This document shows, one piece after another, positions 12,501 through 24,500 of a stretch of DNA of 64,000 nt. Source of the stretch: Agelaius tricolor (lineage: Eukaryota > Chordata > Aves > Passeriformes > Icteridae); NCBI GenBank assembly GCA_023055355.1, contig JALJCS010000010.1:25125001-25189000 (forward strand). The letters are read 5' to 3'. Each line of letters opens with the position of its first letter. The stretch's first letter is position 1. The notes beneath the pieces were generated by a model. That model saw only the letters and a list, made by a program, of their open reading frames with translations. It did no database searches and was not told where the DNA came from. Position numbers and translations under genes: made by a program.

Positions 12501-15500
12501 TAAATAAACAACCCTGTTCTGGTAGAGGGGAAGAAATGTAATGCTTCAGGACTTCATGATTCTACTGTAAATGCCAAATATCTTGGTAAGAAATGGGAGG
12601 TTCCAGATCAAACTTGCTTACACCAAAATGAAGCCCCACACAACCAATTAAAATGGCTGCATGAAACAGCTGTCGGAACAGCAATGGGAAAGTAAAGAGA
12701 GCAAATGGGCTGTTGGACCTGTAGTTTACTCAAGTGTAACAGTGCAACTCATTTTTGATGTTTGTGTGGCCTCCTTGACTCAACAGGATCATCCTTGGGA
12801 GTGGGACAGAAGAAAAGAACATGTCTAGAGCTTTCAGGTAAAGGACTTGATATCAGCCTACAGAGGCCTAAGGAAGAGCATTGTACACAAGTTTGTCCCT
12901 AAATCTGCCACCCCTCTGTTTCCAAGTTCATTTCAGCATCCTCTGCAGAAAAAAACTGAGGATAGCATTTTCTTCTTGCTTGAGAAATAAAACCACAATG
13001 GAGAGAGAAGCTAAATACCACATTCCCCAATGCTACTGTCAATAGGTGCCCCTCATGCAATGTCAGTAAATAATACATACCACAGCACAGCCTGGACATG
13101 TGTTTCCATTTTCACAGGACCTCTGCCTTGAATGAATCCCTCCACCACAATTCACGCTACATTTATTCCAGGGTCCCCAGGAAGACCAAAAAATCGGTAA
13201 TGGACATGGATTGTTCTCATTACAGAATCTGAGAGAAGAAAGTGCATTGCTTAAAAAAACTCCATGTCAGCACATCCAAGGGAGGAAATGGTGTGGGATG
13301 CAAGACTGCACACTGCATTTGGGCACAACTGATGCATGCACAGAGCCAGCAGTGGCTGACACAACATCAGATTAGCAATATTCCTGTCCGTGAAGAGGAA
13401 TGTAGCCTTTGTACCAAATGGGAATGGTTAATCAGGCTGAGCTCATTGGAGTAAATGGCTGAGATCAGGTTTTCTGAAGTGCTCTGTCTCAAAACTTTTC
13501 CAGAAACACTGAGTCCACAAAAGAGCTCATAAACTGATGCCCAAGTGTCACAAAGAGACAGTGGATAGCAAATATTCTAAATGGGATGACTGGTAGGAAG
13601 ACAACTCAACAGTGATCTGTCACTAATAGCAGGTACTAAACACCTCACAATCTTCTTTTTACACATTCTGGCTTTTACTGCTGCCTTAGCCCTAACAAGC
13701 TAGAGTTTGCAACTGGATCCTATGTGCATCTAAAGGCAGGCCCTAAGTGAATGCTATTTCATGTTCTGTGTCAAAAGTAACTGTGATTTTGTTCATCTTT
13801 TTAATCAATATTGTTCTCAAATTTAATCAGATAGAACTGCAACTGACTCAGAGGTAGTCTAGTCTTTAAACCCAAAAAGGACTATTGTGAATGGACACAA
13901 ATCAAACCAAACATTAAAATGTCTTGAAACATGGAAGTTAAATGAATTGCTCTTTTTATTCTGAGAAATGCAGAGACATATGTCTTAGTGACCACTCAAG
14001 GGACAAGCAACAGCCTATTGCCAAGTACAGGTGACCTTTAATGAAATGTCAGGCCTGGAAGGAAGTTGGGATGCCTTGAAGCATGTATTTCATGAGGGGC
14101 CAAGCTTGAAGAAGGGATATAGTGCAGATGGCTCTGTAGGTTCAGAAAGTTCTAGGTTTTTAGTAATTTTGTGTGAAATTTTCATAGTTTAGAGGGGGAA
14201 AAAGATGTTTTTCTGATATCATACCCTGCAAAAACTCAAGCCTGAATCTGTGAGTTAAGCTTATTTTGCCTTGAACTGCTTTTAGAGCATCAGCACAAGT
14301 AATAGAGATTTGGAAATGGTGCAACTGGCAGTGAGCTGCACATACTCAGCTGCCACTCCAGGGATGGATCAGAACGGAGTAACTGTGTCCATAAACTCTA
14401 CAGTGCCAACAGCAGGCACAGCTTCAGCCTTTGGGGAGGAGGTCAGCCCTCTGTCTGGGACAGGAATACTTGCAGAGGTCTGAAGGGTCCTGCTTGGGAG
14501 TGAGGGCAGCTCTGAAGTGTCTGATGTTCACAGGCTCACTGAAAGAGGGTGTCCATGCATGTACACAGCCGCATCCCTCCCATGCTCCAGGACTGCTTCC
14601 GCTCTGCACTTTGAGCCCAGCAGCCTCAATGTGCCTTCCTAGCACCACTACAGCCCCAGGAATGAACACACAGCATCATGGACAGCCCTTACCTTTCCTC
14701 CCTGCTCTGTCCAACGCAGACCCTGCCCCCGTACCGTGGAGCGGGATTGCTGCAGGAGCGCTGCCGGACCTGGAAGCCAATCCCACAGGAGGTGCTGCAT
14801 GGGGCCCAGGAAGACCACGGCGTCCAAGCGCCATTTCTAGCAAAAAGGGTGAGAGAGAACACACTATGGGAAAAGTGTTGAATTCATGGTAGAATAGATC
14901 ATTCATTTCAACCAGTCTTTGTATTGGGGGAGTTTTTTAAAAGGGAGCTTCAAAAGTGCCTATCAGTGGCCTAACTTTCCTCCTTTGAAGTCTCTAGGAA
15001 TTGTAAAGGAAGACAACTAAGCCAATGCTGAATAATTTTGAAAATGTCTCCTAGGATTTACTGGGTGATAGTGTGGTTAGTGTAATTTTCATTGACTATT
15101 CCCCATCATCTTCCCCATGTATCATAACCCTGCTCTTCTGACCTACTGGCTTATCCCAAAGTTGTATGTTCCAAACTCTTCTGCACAAAGAGTTCTGGTT
15201 TTAAGGATCATGAATGCCAGTTGTGCTGAAGGATGTAAAAAACCTACCCTCTGGTAATTCAGTAGGTACTGATGGTTTAAATCTTTTACAGCAACACCAC
15301 TGCCAGCTCCCATGTTTTTATCACAAACCTCATAATATCTTGTGTTTTCCTAAAGCCTTCAGCATTGAATCCTATTAAGTGGAAATCTCAGATTTCATTA
15401 AAAATAACAATAATTGCCTCTAGCTTTCATGGCCGCCTGCAGACGTCACTGTAGTGTGACCTTAAATCTGTAGAAACCAGAGGCAATTAAGAGCTCAGAG

Positions 15501-18500
15501 GCAGGATCAAGTTTCATGGTTTAATGAGCGATCACATCTCTGCTGAACAGTGGTAACACAGCCTGAAGCCAGTGTGATGTAAAACTGCCTAGTTCACACC
15601 TCAGCGCTGGAGACATTGGCAAAGCTCCTGTGAGAGGCTGAGCACGTGCAGGTGCCTAAACATGTGCTTACACAGAGGCCAACATTTTCATCTTTAAAAT
15701 CTTGCATCTATTAAAGCTCACCTTCCTCTGATTTGGCAGCACTGGACCTTGAAGCAGGAGAGGAGGAACCATATCTCATCCATTCTGTGCGGCAGGTTTC
15801 ATTTCATATGAAGCCAGTGGTAATGCTCATTCTTATAAAACTGCCTAATCTTGACACTTCAGTGCCTTAAGCCAAAAAATATCTTTCCCTGGGTGTGTTT
15901 TTTTATAAAGAAAAACCTTTCTAAAAAATCTACTCAAAAAACAACTCAGGTGCTCTCTGACTCTTGAAAGCTAAGCTTGAAAACAGATGTTAATTTTCAA
16001 AGCATTTACTGAACTAATAACACTGCTGGCAAGAAGTATTTTCTGGCATAGCACCAATCAGGGCAGAGGATGAAAGTTAAAACCCACATTGCCCTTCACA
16101 GTTTTTGTATTTTTTATCAACTCTTGCCTGTTCTTGGCAGCTTTATTTCAGAACCCTTTTAGATCTTTTCCCCCTCCTCTTCTTGTTCTCTCATCCTTCT
16201 CCCTCTCTCCCTTCCCCTCACCCACCACAAACAAAGTCAAAGAACAAGAAATCCACTCATATAAAAATCCTACTATTCCATATTATTCTGCCATGTTTTA
16301 AACTACCTACTACCTCCCCACTCTTTAACCCAAAAGAATCATTATATGTAAAATCATGAAAAAAAAAAATCAAATGGAAGGTTGCTGTTACTGCTGCAAA
16401 AAGGGCAAGTAACTTCTACTAAAGAAATCCTCAAAACCCCAACAATTCTCAACATCCATTTGTGTTTCAGGATTTTTAACAGAAAGAAAGATACCTTCCA
16501 CTTTCATATCTCCAGCTTTTTAATAGAACTCATCTGTAAACATCCTACTCCCTCTTTGCAGAAAGAAATCTCAATGCCATATGAAGTCAATTAAAGGAAA
16601 TTTGAGGGCTGAAGCGGATGTAAGATGACCAGATGTCCCTATTTTTCAAACCATGCTGTTTTTGTATGTCTTAAGATTGAATAATCTGTTTTTCATCCCC
16701 TTCTTAGAAGCTGTTCCTGCCTTAAGAGGCATCAGAGCAGTGCTGAGAAATCCATCCCACTGGCATGTTTTCCATTTACCACTGACAGAAAAAGCCTGCT
16801 TGGGAAAGGCTTTGCTCAGCCCACAGTGGCAGCACAGGGGTAGGAATGACTGCACACCTTTTGGGCAACACAGTTCATAACTGGAAGGGAAAATGCCAAT
16901 TAAAACATGAGTGTTGCTGAATTTTTGGTGCCAAGGTCAGCACTGATCTCCAGGGATGAGTCAAGAGGCAGCTGTCCTTAATGGAATGAATGTTTATGGA
17001 GGAGATAAAGTAGATAAAAACTATATTGACCCAATATTTACCAAAATCCTGTCTGCCCCCACCGTGATTAAATAGTGCTTACACTACTGCATCATCCTCC
17101 CTTGAGTCATGACGTGATGTGGTCTGAGGGTGATGGGGCACCACAGACACAAACACCATGGCTATGTTTGGGCACTCTCCAGGAGGACATTTAGCTTCCA
17201 TACTGCCAGAGCTGAGCTTCAGGCTCCTGTGGGCAGGCAGTGCTTTGGCCCCAGCTGAGCTGCCTGTGCTGCTCCAGCACCATCCTGGCAGTCACCTCCC
17301 GCACCTGCTGGCTGCCAGAGGATGAGCCAGAGGATGAGGAGCTGCTCTCACCTGCACAGCAGACAGCCTGTGCTGCAGACAGGTCACAGACTCACAGAAC
17401 AAGGCAAACAAGCCCTGCCTGGAGCTAGGCTCAGCCCTGTCCTTACAAGTGTTGCTCTGGAGGAGCTCTGCTTGGTGTTGGCAAAGTGGTCTTGGAACCC
17501 AAACTCTGAAAAGTTATGGGCTTGTTGATTTTTTTAGTCTGCTGTTCAGCTGGCTGACAACTACCTCTGCCTTACTCACCTCCTCCTGATGGGTGACTAC
17601 TCACTTTACAGCTGAAGGAAACCAAGGCACAGTATAGTGTACAGTAATTTGGGGTTTCCAAAGATCTTTGCCTGAGGGCCCTTTGCTCAGAGCGCTTGGG
17701 CTTCTACATTTTCCACTAACTTCAAGCTGGACCTCACACACCTCACACTGGCTGGGATACAATGACATGGTCACAAGGAAGGAGCTAAGCTGTGCACACA
17801 CACATCTCTTGCTCTCTTGAGAAGCACAAAGATGCTGAGGTACCTTGAACAATTTGCAACCTCAATCCTGGCCCCTTCACAGCTGCGACCTCCACAGCGA
17901 GGACGAGGGCTGTCACATGAACGTGACCTACACATACAGGAGCCTGTACTGTCCCCATCTGAGTGCTCACACAGTTGCCATGGGGACCAAGGCCCCAATC
18001 TTCCATTTGTTGTCAGGTTTTTCACCTAATTTTAAGAGAAAAAAAAAAGTCATTAATAGCAAGTTTACATTTCTGGAGAGGGGCCCACAATAGAAATGCC
18101 AAACAAAGCTGCCGGGGGGATTAGGATGCATCTTAGATGGGAGCTGTCTGTGCTTGCGAGCAGGATTCAAAACAGAGGGTTGTTTTCAGACAATGCCACA
18201 TCAGTATTTACCCTCCAAATTCCATGCTGCATACCTAACATGTGCACACAGGCACCGAGCCGACCCAGCCAGCACCACACCAGGAGCAACATCCATCTGC
18301 CACACCACACAAACACCACGCTCCCTGTTCCACACTGCACAGATTCAGCCTTTCAAGCAACACTGTGGCCAGTACTGACTGACCCCACTCCATCATATTC
18401 CAGCCTCTGCAGGGCTTCCTGCAGAGTATTTTCCAAGTTAGTGTTCCTATAACCATAGTGACCAGCTGAGAGGCCTCACTGAGTTGGTGCTGCCCAAACC

Positions 18501-21500
18501 TGCAGTAAAAACTGTTTCCCTTTCTAAAGTGAGGCACAGCCTAAATGGCTGAAGAACAAAAAGTGGACATGATGGTGACTAGCATTAATGCTGAGGGTCA
18601 CATAGTCACCTACAGAGTTAAGAATTCATCTCAAGACAATTTATAGACCAGACCATCCTGCTATCTGTTCCCTCTACCCTTTGCTTCATGCCTGCACAGC
18701 TCTGAACAGTCTGGGACTTGACAGCTTCCTGCATGCTGTAGTGAGGGAAAAATACAGTAGTGCTGGCAGACCAAGAGCCTGAGAAACAGAACTGTTTCAG
18801 GGCTGGTGACAACTCTCCGGTAGAGAGGGTGTCAGAGTTTGCTCTCCATTTGCTTAACCAGTGCTTCTAGGGGAGCCTTAAGCTGAGGGCTTGGAGACCA
18901 GATTGCTGGGGCCCTTGGGGTTGCTTGCCCCCAAGGCTGTCTGGAGAGGATGTGAGCTACTTGCTTCTCCTGGAATCCCTCCTGGCCACTACTGCCTTCT
19001 TGTGCCCACTCTGCAAAATCCTGCAGCCCAAGACCATGTCTTGAAAGCTTCCCTGAGCACCCCTGTCCTGGCATCCCCTCTGCTACTGACTTGAGAAACG
19101 AGATGCAGAAAGGGATTGGTGCTGGCCCTGCCTGCCTACAGATACCCCCTTGTAAGAGCACAGCACCATGATGCACTTCTGCCCTGCTGGCTCTGTCCAT
19201 GCTCCCCATCCCATGCCCCATCCCAAAGTGCCAGGCCTTGCAGGCAGATGGTACAGATGGTGGCTGCCTGCAAGCAGCCCATGCCTGTGGGGTGACCCAT
19301 GCGGTGGTGGGGTGCTCAGCAGCTTTGGTAAAGCCTCTGGCAAAGGCAAAACTGGGTTTGGCCTCAGTGTTTCACACAACGAAGGGTGAAGGCAGGAAGA
19401 GGCTGGGCCCCTGGCAAGCAGCCCTGGCCCCAGATCTGAGCCAGCTACCCTGACAAACCCCACAGTGCCATGCTCCACTGAGCCCTGCTGCCAGCAGGAT
19501 CAGTCCCCTGGGCTGCCCCAGGGGGGAATGATTGTCCCTGCTTTACAGACAAGTAAACCAAGGCACGGAGGGGCTGTGAGCCTGCTCAGCAGCCATGCAG
19601 GGAGCCAACCACAGCCATGGGAAGAGTGCTTTCCAGCATTCATCCTCTGAAACATGCTGCTCTGTGCTAATTCTCCAAGATTGGCACTACGTTAAACACT
19701 CCGAATGTACCTCTGGTGGGTTGTCATCTTCCCCTCTCACCCATCTACAGCAGCATCAAAACTATGCAGCAGTGGCATGGAAGCAATTTAGATCTGATAC
19801 TGCACTCCTCAGGCTCCAGCTGGGGGTTTCAGGCATCTGCTGTAAGCCTTTGTTTGCAATAGATTATCATGTAGTTGTAAAAATTTGCTCTGGGCTGAAG
19901 GTTACAAGGCAAGATGCCCACAGAGGAGATCACTGAGCTTTGTTGTTGTTGAATTTGCTGTTTTAAACATTGTTTAAAAATCAATACAGTTGGGTTTCTA
20001 GAGGTTGGAGGGGGGGAATCAAAATAAGTACTTTGAGGTATTTAATACTAGATTTTTATCTCATTTTTCCTCCTGCCTTAGAAAAGTCATAATCCAAGTA
20101 TTGGATCATTTCTATTCATTTTTGAGCCAGAAAGCCTTGCCGATTCCAGCAGAGAGTTCTGTTCTGAAATCAATGGGATGATGTGGCCCATGGCATCAAT
20201 TAAAAAAAAAAAGCTAGCAAATAATCATTGGCTCATAAGTGATACTGGGAAACAACCCAAAAATTAAACAAATAAGCAACCATAACCAAAATGCTGAGAT
20301 TTATAAACATGTCACACTGTGAGTGTGGGAAGTTTATACTTAAGAAATTACATATGGATTATCATTCTATCTTTAAATCCACAAAAATATCTTCAAAAGA
20401 GTAAACTTAGGAAGTGGGATAAAAACCCATATGCACTGATCTTTTTCAGGAATACCTTTACAAGGCAAATCCTTTGAAGACCATCAGGCAGAGAGGACAT
20501 CTATAAAAACACATCTGATCAAATGACCTTCTCTCACCTGACAATATTGCCATTTCTGGAATTCTTGTCTTTTATAAACTGCCATACTCACACCAAAGGC
20601 CTAATATTTTTCTTTCTTCCTTGTAGAATCTAAAAGCTCAAGTGCAGGATCTAAAAATTCAGACTGACCACTCCTAATCTCTGCTACCAGGATATTTTCC
20701 ATGTTTATTCTGATATTACAGGTAAGACTGGAAGCATTCCTTGTTCTTTCAATTCATCTATTCTTTATCTCGGATTCAGATATCAACTGCTCATAATTTT
20801 GCCAAGCTTTAATTACTTAATCTGGAAGTTGCCACGTTAGCTGTTTGATGAAAGCTGAAAATTCTTGCAAAGTTTCAGTCAAACTGCTTAAGCCATTTAT
20901 AAAATCAAATTTAGAGGAAAATGCTGTCCATAAGTTGCAATATTTTCCTTGAAACAAACTAGTGTTCAGAGCAAGGAACTGAACTTCATGTCCTTGTAAC
21001 ACCTTTTTGCAATTCCCATGAAAAGCCATTCAAAACTGTTCAGAGTATAAAATCATTAGGACATGGGGAAAATTCAGTTTTCAGAGATTCATAGATTTTA
21101 ATCCCAGCACCCAAAGACTCTTCTGTGCACAGGAGATGCTTCAGTGTGGGCCATAGTAGGATCACCCTGAGCACTGCAGCTCTGAGCAGCTGAGTCCATG
21201 TGAATTGACAGAAGGGTACAAGACACCCAAAAACAGAGTGGGGAAACTGCCACGGATAGCAAGAAAATGAGGTAGCATGGAACAGATGCAATATGAGTAA
21301 GATAGGGGTTTGCTGGAAACACAGAATGGGACTGGGATGAAAACCTGGAAGGAAGATCATTGTTTGGCTCAGGATAAGGAGGATGGTACACTTTACTGGG
21401 AATACTCAATTCCTGACTTGCCAACCACCCTTAACAGTGACACCATGAGCTTGACTAACAGTTTATCAGCTAAAGCTAAAGTTCCTTTCCTGCTGGTGGC

Positions 21501-24500
21501 TCATGTTGGCATCAGTAAGATACCACAAAATAGGATGCATCTGTTTTTCTGAAATCAAAGCGCACCTCACTCCCTTCTCCCAAGAAAGCAGGTACAATCC
21601 TGTATCAGGACTCCCTGGTAAACTATGGGCACATACATGGAAGAGCAGTTTAGCTTGTGGGATTTGTGTGCTACCATTTCTTAATGTTAAAATGGTTGAG
21701 ACTGCAATCTCAGTAACCCTTAGGAGATTCTGGATGTTATCTAGTAATACCATACAGTAACCATTACCCCATGTATTATGTTAACACTGCATGATTAAGC
21801 CTCCATCTATAGTCCCTTAATATTAAAGCTGGAGAGTGGGGATCTGTGGCACAAAGTAGTTCTGTACAAAGATGTTCAGACTAGCTCTGAACAAGTCTGT
21901 TTGCACAAGAGCAGCAGTCAAGTTGTGTCAGTGTTGTGGTTGACTCATACAAATGCCTGGCCCATGTAGGATATAATTCAATAATATGCCAGTTCTGGCT
22001 TTAAAAGTTGCTGAATGCCAGTCTCTCAGCTGTGCCAGGACATCTGTTTGTGGGCTAGGCTGCAGAAGAACTCACTGACATTACTGGGTTAGGAAAAGTT
22101 TATTTGGGAGGGGTGCTTTTAATCTACACCATTTCACACTTGACTGTGATCTCACATACAGCTGTACCAGCACAGCTGAGTGCCTGGTGCTCAGCCCAGA
22201 AAAGTAGGGTGGGAAAAGCCAGGACTTCTTATGAGAGTAACTCATCCAACTAAACTCACAGACAGGTCTTTTGCAGGAATGAAGTTTGGCATTGGGTCAC
22301 TACATTCCCCTTCCCTTTCAGTGCTCATCTGCACATGCTGTTCTAGGCCCTTGCTTCTGTTGTCCATGACCTTTGTCCTGCACTGAATAGAAGGAAATAC
22401 TTGTATATTGCTGATGCAGGTGTTTAAATGAGCCATCCCACTCCATGTCAGTGTGAATTCGTTCCAGTGAGTGGCAGGGGTTAAAGGAAAAGGAAGCACT
22501 TGCATGTGGATTTTAAACAGCTTGGCAGCCTGTCAGTCAAAGAGCACAAGGCTGACATATGTAACAGAATAGGAGCATCTACACAGAAAATAGACACAAT
22601 GGAATTTTAAAACAAATGTAAAATGCACCCCAAGAGCAGTCAAAGCTCCTGAATATTCTGTGCTGGATTTTTATGACCTTGAAACAATGACCTGGAGTAG
22701 TTTGTTCCCTAGTGTGCACCACAGCAGACATGTTCAAACTAGAGGATTAACACCTCACACACCTATCAACAGACACAGGCATTAAGCAGGATGAGATAAC
22801 AGCATGGGCAATCAAGAAGCACTGCATCCCAGTTCAGCACAGGAGGGTTATAAACACACAAGCCTCTGAATCTAGCAGTGAAAAACTCAAGCCTGCCAAG
22901 CTGAGGATGGATTGAAGTAATGACTAATATTTCCTGTGAAAATATCTTCCGAGTAAGGAAGATAAGGGGAATAAACATCCCAGCACCTCCAGACAGAAAT
23001 AGCGTACTGAAGATATAACCCATCCAGTCCTCTCTCCCTATCTACTGGACTTAGCAGTATTAACATGCTAATTGACGTTAGATAATAACAATGAGCATTA
23101 ATGACAATTTCTCCTCCACCCTCAATTTATTTAACAAGACTGCTTTTTCATTCCCAGCCATCTTGGAGGTACAGTTCAAGCAGCAGGAATTATACTCAGC
23201 CAGACAGCTTCTGGGGATCACAGCCAGGAACTGGATATTGTCATCAGAGAAGGGTGGGTGGCTGGGAAGGGAGCTGGAGAGGCAACTCAAACTGATTCAA
23301 GAAGAGGCAGTTATTTTCTATTTGTATCTCTTGGAGACCAGAACCAGGAAAAAAGGCCATATCTTTGCAATATCATGTAGATTTGGTCTCAGGTCTGCTG
23401 GAGTCAAATTAGAACAGCCAGACCTCTTCAGGCTGCCACACACCCCCCTTCCCTTCTCCCTTCTACACATACACACATCAGTATATATAAAATGCTTCCA
23501 CTGCTTCCACTTACTGGGCACTCAGTAATATTTTGGGTCCAGAGGCTCATGTTGGAGCTGTCCTCAATGGTGGTGCATCGCTTCTGCTTGCTATCCCAGC
23601 CACAGTAAGGGTCTCTGGCTCCCAGGCATTCCCTGCATGTGCAAAGACAAAAGATTAAAGCCCTTTAAGACTGTCTAGCTCCAAAGACATGTATTCAAGT
23701 ATAGTCCTTGTATGTGACAGCTGTCAACCGCACTGAGGCTCAGCAGAAGAAACAATTTCTTTAAGCAGAGGTTTACCTGCTTGGAAGGGGGGGAAAAATG
23801 GATAGGAGGGTGATAGGACACAAAGCAAATATCACTCATAGAAGCTGTAGATTAAAAATCACTTCACTCTTCTCCAAGGTCTAGGGAAAGAAAATGACTT
23901 TACAAATTTTAGTCAAAGAACACTTGTCATTGAGATATCTTTGAGCCCCATGTAATCACACAGCAGGCCAAATCTCACACAAAGCGACCTCTGTGACTAT
24001 GTTTTCTGACACTGTGTCCATCCGAAGGGGTTAGACAAGCAGAATTAGCCAATGGACTGGTAATAAAGGCTTTCTATTAGTCTTGGTCTCTGCTGGAACA
24101 ATGGTTTCATTTATAATCCCAGCATCAAGATGTCAGTTTGGAAAAGTCACAGCAGAACATTATTTCTAAGCTTTTGGCTGCTTTGAACACTGCTGTATTC
24201 ATTTTCCTCCTGAATCCATATTTACAGGCTAAGTGTGTGTTCCCAACATGTGAGCTGCTAAACAAAAATATCTAGGGCTATTACTGTCACTTAACAGTGA
24301 AGATCAGTCACAGAAGTAGTCTGTACCAATAAAATTCAGCTGTATTGGTCTTTCCCATGAGTTGCTTTCAAATTGTTAATTTTCATTAAGAAAATATAAA
24401 GGTACAAGTCACATCATGCATGTATTAGTGAAAGACAAAGAGAGGACTAAACCTAAAAATATTCACAACACTATTTTTAATCCCTATGATCCATTCTCTT

